Assembly: GCF_001941975.2 (NCBI RefSeq)
Contig: NZ_CP146991.1
Coordinates: 4,519,501-4,583,500, forward strand
DNA length: 64,000 nt
Reading direction: 5' to 3'
DNA from: Sporomusa sphaeroides DSM 2875
GTDB taxonomy: Bacteria > Bacillota > Negativicutes > Sporomusales > Sporomusaceae
Made by a program: the position numbers and the translations under genes. Within the stretch, counting starts at the first letter, position 1. Every line of letters starts with the position of its first letter. The notes under the pieces are model-generated. The model was given only the letters and a program-made list of their open reading frames with translations, did not search any database and was not told the origin of the DNA. Below are positions 17,113 through 26,316 of the stretch, one piece after another.

Positions 17113-17837
17113 GCCAATGCGTGCTTACTCACTTTTGAACGTTTGGTCAGAATGGTTGAGAGGTAATTTACCTTCTGGTTACCGGCAGCCGCCAAATCAC
17201 GAATAATTTCTTCGCCTTCCAGGCCGCATTTTGAGACCATTACAGCATTTTCTACCATACCGTGCTTATGCAGTTTTTCAACAATTTCGGTATAATTTTT
17301 ATACACTTTCATCAGCACCACATTATCAGAGGCAGCCAGCACTCTTTCCAGCCGCTCATCATCAATGGTAGCCGGTACGATGCTCAGAATATCGCCGCCT
17401 TCAGCCAGGGCCACCCCTAAGCGATTGCCAATTGCCGAGAAGGAGTTTACGCCGGGAATATTGACAATTTCATGGCCGGAGGCTTCCAACAGGCGGAAAA
17501 CATACATATAAGTACTGTATAGCATAGGATCGCCCAGGGTAAGAAAAGCTACTTTTTTGCCGCTGTTTAATAATCCAAGAATGATCTCTTTGTTGTTCAC
17601 CCAGGCATCGGACAAAGCCTGAGCATTGTAGTTCATAGGAAATACCAGCTCAAGAACCTCAGTCCCCTCCTGGATGTAGGGACGGGCAATGGAAAGTGCC
17701 GTGCTTTCATCCTTTTTCTCGGTACGGGGAGCAATAACCACATCGGATGATTTAATGGCGTTAATGGCTTTCAAAGTAAGTAATTCGGGGTCGCCGGGGC
17801 CTACGCCGACGCCGTAAAAAATCCCTGACATTATCAA
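17109..17837 (-). CDS. cobI: precorrin-2/cobalt-factor II C20-methyltransferase
   Basis: A 242-residue SAM-dependent tetrapyrrole methylase (CobI/CbiL). It has YGVGVGPGDPELLTLKA at the N-terminus, the central TLGDPMLYSTYMYV and NIPGVNSFSAIGNRLG. It adds the C20 methyl group in corrin synthesis. Starts at TTG 17837 (5 bases from AAGGAG) and ATG 17831 (11 bases) are both possible. It is first in an operon with a cobalamin transporter and is directly controlled by the riboswitch upstream. The other cobalamin synthesis genes are not in this window. Confidence 0.93.
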   Translation of the reverse strand: MIMSGIFYGVGVGPGDPELLTLKAINAIKSSDVVIAPRTEKKDESTALSIARPYIQEGTEVLELVFPMNYNAQALSDAWVNNKEIILGLLNSGKKVAFLTLGDPMLYSTYMYVFRLLEASGHEIVNIPGVNSFSAIGNRLGVALAEGGDILSIVPATIDDERLERVLAASDNVVLMKVYKNYTEIVEKLHKHGMVENAVMVSKCGLEGEEIIRDLAAAGNQKVNYLSTILTKRSKVSKHALA

Positions 17838-17847
17838 AACAACTCCT

Positions 17848-17890
17848 TAAAATAAATAAATCTCTGTCACCTCTAAAGGGTTGACAGAGA
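17848..17890 (-). terminator. riboswitch-controlled terminator before cobI
   Basis: The minus strand has TCTCTGTCA pairing with TGACAGAGA around a 12-base loop, then TTTATTTATTTT. It lies between the cobalamin aptamer and cobI and is the likely expression platform, stopping transcription when cobalamin is bound. Confidence 0.85.
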
Positions 17891-17952
17891 AATTGCCCAG
17901 ACTAACGCGCAAATCCCCTCCCCATCGCTCGTGGGTGAAAACCGGTGATTGT

Positions 17953-18119
17953 CAAACAGGCAGATCTTCTGACTCAGGTTCATAGCCAAACTGCGCCTTC
18001 CCAAAATAGCAAGCTATTTCAGTGGCTTGTTGCAGGCAGCTCCCCTTCACAGCGGCGGGACCGTGCCGGATTTCAACCGGCTTCCCTATTAAGCCCAATC
18101 GGGCACCTGTTCCATATTA
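17953..18119 (-). promoter_or_regulatory. cobalamin riboswitch
   Basis: The minus strand shows the aptamer landmarks in order: GGAACAGGTGCCC, GGGAAGCCGGTTGAAATCCG, then CACGGTCCCGCCGCTGTGA, the B12 box GCCACTG and the closing AGTCAGAAGATCTGCC. It senses adenosyl- or methylcobalamin and controls cobI-btuCDF through the terminator at 17848-17890. Confidence 0.97.
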
Positions 18120-18198
18120 AGTTATTTAAATTGTATGATTAAAAGTGCAAAAAGTCAAGCAGATTATGTCTGCCCCGGTCTCAAAGCATGGCAAATAA

Positions 18199-18372
18199 CC
18201 AAATAGCCATTACATATATAAAATAACTTGCAGCTACGGCAACACCGTAAACTTCCGGGTCCCGGCCGATGTTATTGAGTCCGGCCAAGTGGATTTGACT
18301 TTGGAAGAGTGGCAGTAGCTGCTGGCAAAGGTGCAGCAGGCACCTGGTGCCATGGTGAACATTGAATTGTAG
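18199..18372 (+). pseudogene. decayed small ORF with in-frame TAG
   Basis: One frame reads TCSYGNTVNFRVPADVIESG and continues VDLTLEEWQ, then a TAG at 18316-18318, then LLAKVQQAPGAMVNIEL and a stop at 18370. The residues on both sides of the TAG look like one small protein. No start codon is seen in this frame; an ATG at 18188 is in another frame and would need a frameshift within the run of A near 18221. A hairpin follows downstream. I do not recognise the family. Confidence 0.5.
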
Positions 18373-18422
18373 AACACCCAGACAACTCCCTTGCCTGTTG
18401 TGAGGTAATTTAATGAAGTAAT

Positions 18423-18460
18423 TTTTTTAGCATCATGGTCGCTCCATGATGCTAAAAAAT
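18423..18460. terminator. bidirectional terminator between decayed ORF and chemoreceptor gene
   Basis: TTTTTTAGCATCATGG and CCATGATGCTAAAAAA are perfect complements around TCGCT. The minus strand uses it to end the chemoreceptor operon; the plus strand uses it to end the decayed ORF. Confidence 0.85.
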
Positions 18461-20184
18461 TACAGCCTAAATTGTTGTAACACCTGTTGCAACTGCTCTG
18501 CCAGTTTGGCCAATTTCTCACTGGAAACTGCCATTTCCGTCATAGTCGCCGACTGTTCCTCCGTGGCAGCCGAAACCGTTTGCGTCACAGCCGAGGTATC
18601 CCGGCTGATTGCTTCTGTTGCGCTTACCGACCCGGCAATTTGCCGGCTGCTTGCAGCTATTTGACCGACTGCCGCTGCAATTTCTTTGATTTGTCCGGAC
18701 AGTTCCACGACAAACGCTGCGATTTCCCTGAAATGATCGCCGGCAGCACCGACTACTTCCGCGCCGGCATTTACTTCCTGTGTCCCCTGGCTCATCGCAA
18801 TAACGGCATGACCGGTATCCTGCTGAATACTACTGATCAGGTTCTCAATTTGTTTAGTGGCTGCCTGGGATTGCTCAGCCAGCTTCCGGACTTCCTCCGC
18901 AACAACGGCAAATCCTCTTCCCTGCTCACCGGCCCTGGCCGCTTCGATCGCGGCATTCAACGCCAACAAGTTGGTTTGTGCGGCAATCCCGTCAATGGTG
19001 GATACAATTTGGCCAATTTCTTTGGACCTGGCCCCCAGTTCGGCAACAACAGCGGCGGAATTGTCCACACTCTGCTTGATATCATTCATTTTGCTGATGA
19101 CCAGTGAAATTGCCTGACTGCCGTCCTCGGCCGAGCTTGACGCCCTGTCGGCAGTAGCAGTGGCGGTGGCAGTATTAACCGCAATCTTGTCCACTCCGGC
19201 CGACATTTGTTCAACCACTGCCACCGTATCCATCAGGGCTTGCATTTGCTGCTCCGCCCCCTGAGCTATCCCGGCTACTGTTCCGGCAATTTGCTCAGAC
19301 GCCTGAGCGGATCGGTCAATGCTGGCAGTAAGCTCTTCCGACGATGCGGCAACCTGACCGGAAGACTGGCCAACCTGAGTCACCAGGCTTTTCAAATTGG
19401 CCGCCATTACGCTGAAGGACATACCAAGCTGGCCAATCTCGTCCTTGGCCACAGTGTAGCGAGCGGGAATATTGCCGGTAAGATCCCCCTGGGAAATTTT
19501 ATTGGCTGCCGCCGCTACCGCTACCAGCGGCACACTGATTATCCGCGAGATACCAATACCAAGCCCGATCGCCAGCACACCTGCCAGCACGATCAAAAAG
19601 CCGGTTACCCCAATGGCCGCCTGTGACCGGCTTGCATTCAGCTCCGCGGTTTGCCTGCCGCTGTCCGCCTTCATTTGTGATAATTTGTCAATAGCCCTGG
19701 AAAAATTAGCAGACAGCTTGGGGCCGTCATTCATCAGCACAGTACGCGCGAATTCTTTATTGCCTGTTTTGCAAAGCTCCACAATCTGATCCCGGTGGTA
19801 GCCAAAATTCTCTAACACATTAGAAAAATATTCAAACTCCTTTTTCTCGGCCTGGGTCAGCAGGCTTTGCGAAAAGACCTGCAGGGAACTATCAATTTTT
19901 TTGCTATTCTCCTCCATAGCCCGGATGGCTGTTTCCACTTTTTTCGGATCGTTTTCCAAAATAATATCCCGCATATACGCCCGGTTCTGCTCAAAAGCCC
20001 CGTTGATCACCCGCAGTTCCAGCAGCGGGAGGGTCTGGTACCGGTAAAGCTCGTTATCCATATCCTGCAAACGGTTGATGTTGAAGATACCGACAATCCC
20101 TACCAGTAACGACACGACTGCCACTAACCCGAAACTTAGCAATAACTTGGTGCTTACTTTCAAATTTGTAAATAAATCGCGCAT
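18460..20184 (-). CDS. methyl-accepting chemotaxis protein (4HB sensor)
   Basis: A 574-residue chemoreceptor. A first membrane helix ([20 protein letters not shown]) is followed by an all-helical extracytoplasmic sensor of four-helix-bundle type with [17 protein letters not shown]. Then come a second membrane helix ([20 protein letters not shown]), a HAMP domain and the signalling domain with hairpin tip [20 protein letters not shown]. It signals to CheA/CheW. Its ATG shares a base with the stop of the FMN-binding protein gene (TAATG), so the two are translationally coupled and may work together in redox or ligand sensing. Confidence 0.93.
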   Translation of the reverse strand: MRDLFTNLKVSTKLLLSFGLVAVVSLLVGIVGIFNINRLQDMDNELYRYQTLPLLELRVINGAFEQNRAYMRDIILENDPKKVETAIRAMEENSKKIDSSLQVFSQSLLTQAEKKEFEYFSNVLENFGYHRDQIVELCKTGNKEFARTVLMNDGPKLSANFSRAIDKLSQMKADSGRQTAELNASRSQAAIGVTGFLIVLAGVLAIGLGIGISRIISVPLVAVAAAANKISQGDLTGNIPARYTVAKDEIGQLGMSFSVMAANLKSLVTQVGQSSGQVAASSEELTASIDRSAQASEQIAGTVAGIAQGAEQQMQALMDTVAVVEQMSAGVDKIAVNTATATATADRASSSAEDGSQAISLVISKMNDIKQSVDNSAAVVAELGARSKEIGQIVSTIDGIAAQTNLLALNAAIEAARAGEQGRGFAVVAEEVRKLAEQSQAATKQIENLISSIQQDTGHAVIAMSQGTQEVNAGAEVVGAAGDHFREIAAFVVELSGQIKEIAAAVGQIAASSRQIAGSVSATEAISRDTSAVTQTVSAATEEQSATMTEMAVSSEKLAKLAEQLQQVLQQFRL

Positions 20185-20693
20185 TACTTCTTCTCCTTAG
20201 CATCGGGGGCAACTAATTCCGGTTGAGGTATGTAAATAGTGGATTGATTGCCAATTTGAGCATTTTTGAAAGCTGCCTGGGCAAAATCCTTAAAATCATG
20301 AGAGGAATGGGTTGCTCCGGTAATACCATCCACCTCATCAGGATTTTGGTACACCCGCAGATTTTTTACGAATCGCGGGCAGTAATCGCTGGGACCAACA
20401 CCACTCTTGCTTCTCATCCGCTTATTATATTCCACATCCTGTGTCTTCAAGCCCCCCGACGAATTGATATAGTCAAAGGTAATCTCTTCCATTTCTCCCG
20501 TTGCATTGACTTCCATAACGAAAAAAGCCTTCCAGCCTCTAAAATCCGGCTGATCATACTCTACTTTGTAAGTTCCGGGTTTCAGCTTTGAGACAGCTTC
20601 CGGAGCTTGCTGCTGAACATCATCACCTGCGAAAAAAACAAAAAGCCCTCCGGTCAACACACAAACAATGAATAATAAAGCATACGGTTTCAC
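20184..20693 (-). CDS. secreted FMN-binding domain protein
   Basis: A 169-residue protein with an N-terminal membrane/signal segment ([20 protein letters not shown]) and an FMN-binding domain. The motif [10 protein letters not shown] near residues 118-127 is the site where ApbE-type enzymes attach FMN covalently to the threonine. So it is probably an extracytoplasmic flavoprotein tethered to the inner membrane, as in PplA or RnfG relatives. It is coupled to a chemoreceptor gene by a TAATG overlap. The partner electron donor is unknown. Confidence 0.8.
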   Translation of the reverse strand: MKPYALLFIVCVLTGGLFVFFAGDDVQQQAPEAVSKLKPGTYKVEYDQPDFRGWKAFFVMEVNATGEMEEITFDYINSSGGLKTQDVEYNKRMRSKSGVGPSDYCPRFVKNLRVYQNPDEVDGITGATHSSHDFKDFAQAAFKNAQIGNQSTIYIPQPELVAPDAKEKK

Positions 20694-20825
20694 TCAATCC
20701 CTCCTATTTTAGAGGCCTGCCATGTCAATAGGACAGCCATGATACTACCAACGGGACAGCTGAACAGACAGAAAGCTTACTATCACACCAACCTGTCCCA
20801 AACCAAAAGCCTTTCAGTAAGCAAA

Positions 20826-20875
20826 TAAAAAAAAGCGCCAAATCCACTCCTTACCAGAATGGCGGACTGGCGGTC
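20826..20875 (-). terminator. leader terminator/attenuator upstream of the FMN-binding gene
   Basis: On the minus strand CGCCAGTCC pairs with GGATTTGGCG (one bulge), followed by CTTTTTTTT. It lies about 60 bases after the predicted start and 130 before the gene, preceded by a small stem TTATCC/GGATAA. It may be an attenuator or the end of a short RNA of about 110 bases. Confidence 0.65.
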
Positions 20876-20920
20876 ATATTTTTTATCCCAAATGGATAAT
20901 TAAGCTTAATAATTAATAAA

Positions 20921-20970
20921 TGATAATTATTTATAAATACATTATACGCCAAAAAACATTTTCCTGTCTA
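20921..20970 (-). promoter_or_regulatory. promoter of FMN-binding/chemoreceptor operon with Fur-like box
   Basis: The minus strand has TAGACA (20970-20965), 18 bases and TATAAT (20946-20941). Directly downstream, on the plus strand, TGATAATTATTTATA (20921-20935) matches the Fur consensus at about 12 of 15 positions. The promoter is well supported; Fur control is tentative because the area is AT-rich. Confidence 0.55.
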
Positions 20971-21103
20971 CTGGTATTTTGTCATTTTTTTGCCATTTAA
21001 CTCAATCTCGGCAGTTGCTTACTCATGCGGCCCAGCACTAAAACTTTGCTGCCATGCTGCCAGCGATTTCCGCAATTGTCTCGTCAACCGCCCTGTTCCG
21101 GAA

Positions 21104-21158
21104 ATAAAGAAAATAAAAAAAACAGAGACAAAGCGGAATAATTCCCTTTGTCTCTGTC
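21104..21158 (-). terminator. terminator of serS
   Basis: ACAGAGACAAAG pairs with CTTTGTCTCTGT around GGAATTATTCCG, followed by a run of T on the minus strand. The stretch 20971-21103 holds nothing else I can support. Confidence 0.9.
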
Positions 21159-21190
21159 CATGGTACCTGAGAAATGATTAAATAGTAATC

Positions 21191-22459
21191 TTACTTGATT
21201 ACATCAACACCCATATAGGGACGCAGCAGTTCAGGGATCATTACTGAACCGTCTTCCTGCTGATAGTTCTCTAAAATAGCAGCCACGGTCCGGCCGATGG
21301 CTACCCCGGAGCCGTTCAGGGTATGCACGAACTCCGGCTTGGCCTTGGGCTCGCGGCGGAACTTGATTTCGGCACGCCGGGCCTGGAAGTCTTCAAAATT
21401 GGAACAGGATGAAATTTCGCGATAGGTATTGAAGCTGGGCAGCCATACTTCCAGATCATAGGTTTTAGCCGAGCAAAAGCCCATATCACCGGTGCATAAC
21501 AGAATTGTCCGGTGCGGCAGCCCCAACAGTTGCAGCACCTTTTCAGCATTAAGAGTCAGCTTTTCCAGCTCGTTATAAGACTCTTCCGGCAGACAGAATT
21601 TAACCATTTCTACTTTGTTAAACTGATGCTGACGGATAAGGCCGCGGGTATCCCGCCCGGCAGCACCGGCCTCAGCCCGGAAACAGGCGCTGTAGGCAGT
21701 ATAGTTAAGCGGCAGTTCTTTGGCATCCAGGATTTCCTGGCGATGCAGGTTGGTAATAGGCACTTCGGCAGTGGGAATGAGATAATAGTCAAGCCCTTCC
21801 AGTTTGAACATATCCTGAGCAAACTTAGGCAATTGACCTGTGCCAATCATACTGGCTTCATTGACGATAAACGGCGGGAAAAATTCTGTATAACCATGCT
21901 CTTTCGTGTGCAGGTCAAGCATAAAGTTGATGAGCGAACGCTCCAGCCGGGAGCCCAGTCCTTTATAAAAGGTGAATCTGGCCCCGGTTACTTTGCCACC
22001 CCGTTCAAAATCGAGAATACCCAGCTTTTCGCCGATTTCCCAGTGTGGTTTGGGTTCAAAGGCAAACTCGCGCGGCGTCCCCCAGCGGCGTACTTCCGGA
22101 TTATCCTGCTCGTCTTTGCCCACAGGAACCGATTGGTGAGGCACATTGGGTATATTCATAAGAATAGCCGCCAGCGCAGCTTCAGTCTCTTTCACCCGGG
22201 CGTCAATAACACCAATGCGGTCGCCCACTTCCCGCATTTCAACAATCATGTCATCGGCATTTTCGCCGGCCTTTTTCTTCTTGCTGATTTCCTGAGAAAC
22301 CGTATTCCGCTTGTTTTTGAGTACCTCAACTTCAGCTAACAGTTCCCGGCGCTCTTTCTCGCGGCCAAGAAACTCGTCCAAGCTCATGGCGGCACCCCGG
22401 TTCTGCAGCGCTTGTTCTACTTTCTCAGGGTTGTCCCGTAAAAATTTAATGTCTAGCAT
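21191..22459 (-). CDS. serS: seryl-tRNA synthetase
   Basis: A 422-residue class II synthetase charging tRNA-Ser, and also tRNA-Sec as the first step of selenocysteine synthesis. The N-terminal long coiled-coil arm (about residues 27-100) binds the long variable arm. Motif 2 is [22 protein letters not shown] and motif 3 [19 protein letters not shown]; the C-terminus is [15 protein letters not shown] precedes the ATG. A serine T-box leader lies immediately upstream. Confidence 0.98.
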   Translation of the reverse strand: MLDIKFLRDNPEKVEQALQNRGAAMSLDEFLGREKERRELLAEVEVLKNKRNTVSQEISKKKKAGENADDMIVEMREVGDRIGVIDARVKETEAALAAILMNIPNVPHQSVPVGKDEQDNPEVRRWGTPREFAFEPKPHWEIGEKLGILDFERGGKVTGARFTFYKGLGSRLERSLINFMLDLHTKEHGYTEFFPPFIVNEASMIGTGQLPKFAQDMFKLEGLDYYLIPTAEVPITNLHRQEILDAKELPLNYTAYSACFRAEAGAAGRDTRGLIRQHQFNKVEMVKFCLPEESYNELEKLTLNAEKVLQLLGLPHRTILLCTGDMGFCSAKTYDLEVWLPSFNTYREISSCSNFEDFQARRAEIKFRREPKAKPEFVHTLNGSGVAIGRTVAAILENYQQEDGSVMIPELLRPYMGVDVIK

Positions 22460-22527
22460 GTATGTATTCCTCCCTTATATAATCAATAGCAGCTTCTCCA
22501 CCTGAGAGAATTCAGTAGGTCTGTCAC

Positions 22528-22765
22528 ATAAAAAAACCTCGTCCCACAAATATAGGGACGAGAGCTGTATTTTTCTCCCGCGTTGCCACCCTGATTGACT
22601 GCTTGCCAGTCCGCTCGGCACGCATAACGGGCGTGGAACCGTGCGGCTCATCACCGCATGCTCATAGGGTGGATTACATAATTGTGTTACCGGCTCACAC
22701 CTGCCACCGGCTCTCTGAAAACCCTGAATTATGCGCGGCCCTGTCATTGCATCTAAACGCTATAG
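22528..22765 (-). promoter_or_regulatory. T-box leader (serine, UCC) of serS
   Basis: The minus strand has the stem I landmarks CAGAGAGCCGGTGGCAGGTG and a specifier region ATCCACC with the serine codon TCC at 22673-22671. The T-box is AGGGTGGCAACGCGG, near 22575-22592, and the terminator arms are CTCGTCCC/GGGACGAG followed by TTTTTTT (22530-22563). The bulge TGGC matches tRNA-Ser, whose discriminator is G. Uncharged tRNA-Ser should promote readthrough. Confidence 0.93.
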
Positions 22766-22791
22766 ATATACAATATATTATGCAATATAAA

Positions 22792-22820
22792 ATTATACCT
22801 TATTCAAGGTAAATTGTAAA
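22792..22820 (-). promoter_or_regulatory. promoter of serS T-box leader
   Basis: TTTACA (22820-22815), 17-base spacer, TATAAT (22797-22792) on the minus strand. Confidence 0.7.
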
Positions 22821-22838
22821 GTACTGGCAGCCCAGGTA

Positions 22839-23423
22839 CTAAGGGTTAAACGTAAAGCGGTTATGATAATCCTGGCAGCACTCAATAAAATCCACAAAAC
22901 AACGGGATATTACCGGATCAAACTGTGTGCCGGCACAGTTGATAATTTCCGCCAAAGCCTTATGATTGCTTAACGGCTGCTGCCGGTAGCAACGAATGGT
23001 GGTCATAGCATCAAAGCTGTCGCACACGGCTAGCATCCGGCTGATAAAAGGGATTTCCTCCCCGGACAGCCCGGCACCGTAGCCGCTGCCATTATACCAT
23101 TCATGGTGATAACGCACGATTTCCGCTACCTTCTCCAAACCGGGCACTTTAGCCAGAATATTGGCGCCAACAATCGGATGATTTTTTATCTCGGCAAATT
23201 CTTCCTCAGTCAAACGCCCCGGCTTATTTAAAATATAATCAGGCACACTGATTTTGCCCACATCGTGAACAGCACCGGCAATATAGGCCAAGGTGATATC
23301 CTCTGTTGACAGTTCAGCATATTTGGCAAAAGCAGACATTAGCCGGGCTACATTTTTGCTGTGTTCAACGGTATAACGGTCCCGCTTGCCAATCAGCCGG
23401 CAAACGGCCTGAGTTACAGTCAT
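22839..23423 (-). CDS. HD-GYP-like HD domain phosphohydrolase
   Basis: A 194-residue stand-alone HD domain. AGAVHDVGKI supplies the HD metal pair; HPIVGANIL and RYHHEWYNGSGYG follow in HD-GYP order. The canonical HHExxDGxGYP reads HHEWYNGSGYG, with N for D and G for P, so cyclic-di-GMP hydrolysis is uncertain. No sensor or receiver domain is attached. GAGGGG lies before the ATG. Confidence 0.8.
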   Translation of the reverse strand: MTVTQAVCRLIGKRDRYTVEHSKNVARLMSAFAKYAELSTEDITLAYIAGAVHDVGKISVPDYILNKPGRLTEEEFAEIKNHPIVGANILAKVPGLEKVAEIVRYHHEWYNGSGYGAGLSGEEIPFISRMLAVCDSFDAMTTIRCYRQQPLSNHKALAEIINCAGTQFDPVISRCFVDFIECCQDYHNRFTFNP

Positions 23424-23634
23424 AGTTTAAATTCCCCTCTTGGCGTATGGCTCTACCACTATATATTCTAAGTTGCGGCGCCAGCAACCGTCAAGGAAAT
23501 TTATTACACTATTCTATATTTTTTATAAAAATCTGACAAGTACAGCATTGCAACAGACTGCCGGAACGGGAATTTGTGTTGCGTCAAAAGGATTTTTTCA
23601 ATTATTAAGCGAATATATGTAGTGAGGTGAGACC

Positions 23635-24303
23635 ATGACATACTCTACCCATGAACAACTGGAACAATCGCTCCTAACCTGCGCCGCCTGCCCGCTTCGT
23701 CAGAGCGCCATTGGCCCGACATCCTATAACGGCTCGCCGCTAAGCCCGTTGGCAATTGTCGGTGAAGGACCCGGCGGCGTCGAGGATGAATATGGCGTGC
23801 CTTTGGTCGGTCCGTCAGGTCAGCTGCTGGACAAAGCGCTGGCCAGTGTCGCCATTACCAGAGACCGCATATACACTACAAATGTAATTAAATGCCGTCC
23901 GAAGAATAACCGTACCCCCACCATAGAGGAAGGGGAATTTTGTGCCACAGCCTGGCTGGACCAGGAACTGACCTTTGTTCAGCCAAAGGTTATTATTGCT
24001 TTAGGCAGTGTGGCGTTAAAGTATCTGCTCTCGCCAACGGCCCGGATCACCAAAGACCGCGGTCAGTGGTTTACTACCAAATACGGTATTCCGGCCATTG
24101 CCACCTACCATCCGGCCTATCTGCTCCGCCTTGTCGGCAAGGACCTGGTAAAAGCTAAATGGGAAGTGTATTACGATCTGAAAGCAGCCGTAGAAAAATG
24201 TCAGGAGCTGGCGCCTGAATATATTTTCAAGTCCGCTGAGCCGCCAGATTTACTGGCACTCTACAGCCAGCGGCGCGAACAGCGCCAAGCCGCCAAACGG
24301 TAA
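23635..24303 (+). CDS. uracil-DNA glycosylase, Fe-S family (type 4/5)
   Basis: A 222-residue DNA repair enzyme removing uracil. Motif 1 is GEGPGGVEDEYGVPLVGPSG and the last motif is TYHPAYLLR. Cysteines in CAAC (near residue 17), CRP and a further C in the FCATAW segment fit the 4Fe-4S ligands of family 4. GAGGTGAG lies before the ATG. It is longer than usual at the C-terminus, with a basic QRREQRQAAKR tail. Confidence 0.88.
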   Translation: MTYSTHEQLEQSLLTCAACPLRQSAIGPTSYNGSPLSPLAIVGEGPGGVEDEYGVPLVGPSGQLLDKALASVAITRDRIYTTNVIKCRPKNNRTPTIEEGEFCATAWLDQELTFVQPKVIIALGSVALKYLLSPTARITKDRGQWFTTKYGIPAIATYHPAYLLRLVGKDLVKAKWEVYYDLKAAVEKCQELAPEYIFKSAEPPDLLALYSQRREQRQAAKR

Positions 24304-24334
24304 CAGTCACTGACTGAGTACCGTTTTTTATTAC
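24299..24334 (+). terminator. terminator after the uracil-DNA glycosylase gene
   Basis: ACGGTA/TACCGT with an inner AGTCACTGACT fold and TTTTTT following. Confidence 0.75.
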
Positions 24335-24349
24335 TGTTTGTTAAAAAAA

Positions 24350-24406
24350 GAAAGCAAGATTGCTTCACCGGCCGCTGACGAACAGGCCAGGCAATCTTGC
24401 TTTTAT
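24350..24406. terminator. bidirectional terminator
   Basis: AAAGCAAGATTGC pairs perfectly with GCAATCTTGCTTT across a 28-base loop that itself contains GGCC pairs. It ends the minus-strand reductase operon and faces the plus-strand glycosylase gene. Confidence 0.85.
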
Positions 24407-24407
24407 T

Positions 24408-25274
24408 TTACTTTTTGTCAATATGCGTAATGGCACTCAGCACAGCGACAAGCCCTTCGCCGGTCGCCTTGGCTATCTGCCACGGTTTCCCTGTACAATC
24501 ACCGGCGGCAAACACACCGGGAATATTGGTTGACATATCCCTGTTTACCTTGATAACCTCGCCATCCAATTCCAGGCCTGGCAGCAAATTTTCAACAGGG
24601 TCGGAATGACGCAGGATAAATACGCCATGCACCTTGAGCTCTTCCTTGTCGGTGACCAGTTTTTCCACCTGCCCGTCGCCGACAATAGCCTTGGGCCTGC
24701 CGGATACTACGGTAATGGGTGCACGCAGCTCACCGAAATCGCCCTTATACTGGGGCAGATAATACACATTGCGGCACAGCTCGCCTAAGAAAGCTGTTTC
24801 ATTCTCACCTTCTTCGGTATAGGAGATGACCGCGACATCCCGCCCCTGAAACATGCGCCCGTCACAGGTGGCACAATAGCTGACTCCCCGGCCAAGCAGC
24901 TCGCGTTCGCCGGCAAACAACAGTGTGCTTACCACACCGGTAGCAAAAATGACAGCCTTAGCTTCATACGTGTTACCCGGCGTAAGCAGGGTAAACATGT
25001 TATCTCCGGGAAACACGGTAATTACTTTTTCCTTAATAAGCTGCGGGCCATGGGCCAGCGCATGTGCGGAAAAGTGTTGCATCATGCCTTTACCGGTAAC
25101 CTCCGGCAAACCCAGGTAATTATCTACCAGATGGGCTTTTTGCAGCTTCTGGCTAAAATCGAGATGCTCAAACAATCCAATATTTTTATTACGAATACGC
25201 CCTGTCAGCGCCGCCGACAACCCTGCCGGGCCGCCGCCGATAACGGCAATGTCAAAATTCGCAGCTTCGCCCAT
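24408..25274 (-). CDS. thioredoxin reductase-like FAD/NAD(P) oxidoreductase
   Basis: A 288-residue flavoprotein of the TrxR-like group. FAD-binding GGGPAGLSAAL is at the N-terminus, ATGVV mid-protein, the CATC redox disulfide in SYCATCDGRMF, and the C-terminal FAD motif is GVFAAGDCTGKPWQIAKATG. The NAD(P)-binding segment (VAVISYTEEGENET) lacks the usual GxGxxA loop, so its electron donor may differ from normal TrxB; ferredoxin-type or deviant members occur in anaerobes. It is 24 bases after the aldo/keto reductase gene, in one operon with it and the TPR gene. Confidence 0.85.
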   Translation of the reverse strand: MGEAANFDIAVIGGGPAGLSAALTGRIRNKNIGLFEHLDFSQKLQKAHLVDNYLGLPEVTGKGMMQHFSAHALAHGPQLIKEKVITVFPGDNMFTLLTPGNTYEAKAVIFATGVVSTLLFAGERELLGRGVSYCATCDGRMFQGRDVAVISYTEEGENETAFLGELCRNVYYLPQYKGDFGELRAPITVVSGRPKAIVGDGQVEKLVTDKEELKVHGVFILRHSDPVENLLPGLELDGEVIKVNRDMSTNIPGVFAAGDCTGKPWQIAKATGEGLVAVLSAITHIDKK

Positions 25275-25298
25275 GTGTATTCCTCCTTGCCTTATATC

Positions 25299-26306
25299 CT
25301 ACCCGAGGTCTGCGGCTACCTGTTTCATGCGCTCACGAATAGGCAAATTGTATGGACACCGTGCCTCGCACTCACCACACTCGACACAGGCGGAAGCTTT
25401 TACCTTCATGCCTTTATAGCGTCCCGGAATAGCTTCCGTTAAACCATATCTTGTGTATTGTAAGTAGAAAATAAACATCTGCGGAATATCAATTCCGGCA
25501 ACACAAGGCATACAGTACCCGCAGCGGCGGCAGAAGTTAGCACCAAGCGCCTCGGCCTCGGCAGCCAGTTTAGCCGCTTCCTCGTCATTAAGCGGTTTAA
25601 AGTCGTGTGTCGGAGCCAAATTCTCCGTCACATGCTCGATCTTATCCATACCGGGAATGGCCACCAAGCCTTCTTGCTGTAAAATAAACCGCAGCGCTAA
25701 ATCCACATAGGGAATCAAGCCGCCGCCCAGGGGCTTCATGACAATAATGCCAATATCCTGTGCTCTGGCGAGCGGAAACAGCTCGTCCATAGCTTTTTGT
25801 TCCACACAATTAAACGGCACCTGAATGGTGCTGAATTCCCCGGTTTTTACCGCCTTTATCAACATATCCAGGTTATGGCCGGTTATCCCAATATGCCGGA
25901 TTTTGCCGGCCTGCTGCGCCTCTTTAAGGGCCTCCAGCGCTCCGTCCGGAGCCATAATGGTTTCCCAGTCCTGCTCGGTCTTAACATTGTGCAGCTGATA
26001 AATATCAATATAATCTGCCTGCAGATTGGCTAAGCTGATATCTATATCCTGGAGCATAGCCGCTTTGGTTCTGGCCATACTCTTGGTTGCCAGATAATAT
26101 TCACTGCGACGGTCAGCTATATATCTGCCGATCTTCTCTTCACTGTCGGTGTATGCTCTGGCTGTATCAATGAAATTTATGCCGGCATCCAAGGCAGCTT
26201 TAAGCACTTCGCCTGCTTCCGGCATGGTGCAGCGCTGCATGGGCAGTGCGCCAAAGCTGATTGGTGTTACCATAAGGCCGGTGCGGCCTAACCGTCTCTT
26301 CTCCAT
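25299..26306 (-). CDS. aldo/keto reductase with C-terminal 4Fe-4S domain
   Basis: A 335-residue protein. The N-terminal barrel has FIDTARAYTDSEEKIG (catalytic Asp/Tyr), ATKS lysine and the LHNV segment. The C-terminal part has two cysteine sets, CRRCGYCMPC and CVECGECEARCPYN, fitting ferredoxin-like clusters, as in anaerobe-type aldo/keto reductases. An upstream in-frame start is discarded: ATG 26306 has AGGAGGACAAAT directly before it. Substrate unknown. Confidence 0.9.
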   Translation of the reverse strand: MEKRRLGRTGLMVTPISFGALPMQRCTMPEAGEVLKAALDAGINFIDTARAYTDSEEKIGRYIADRRSEYYLATKSMARTKAAMLQDIDISLANLQADYIDIYQLHNVKTEQDWETIMAPDGALEALKEAQQAGKIRHIGITGHNLDMLIKAVKTGEFSTIQVPFNCVEQKAMDELFPLARAQDIGIIVMKPLGGGLIPYVDLALRFILQQEGLVAIPGMDKIEHVTENLAPTHDFKPLNDEEAAKLAAEAEALGANFCRRCGYCMPCVAGIDIPQMFIFYLQYTRYGLTEAIPGRYKGMKVKASACVECGECEARCPYNLPIRERMKQVAADLG

Positions 26307-26316
26307 ATTTGTCCTC

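Noticed and set aside
18316-18318. Recoded stop (pyrrolysine or readthrough) in the small ORF
   Set aside because: No start codon in frame and no recoding machinery in view; decay is simpler.
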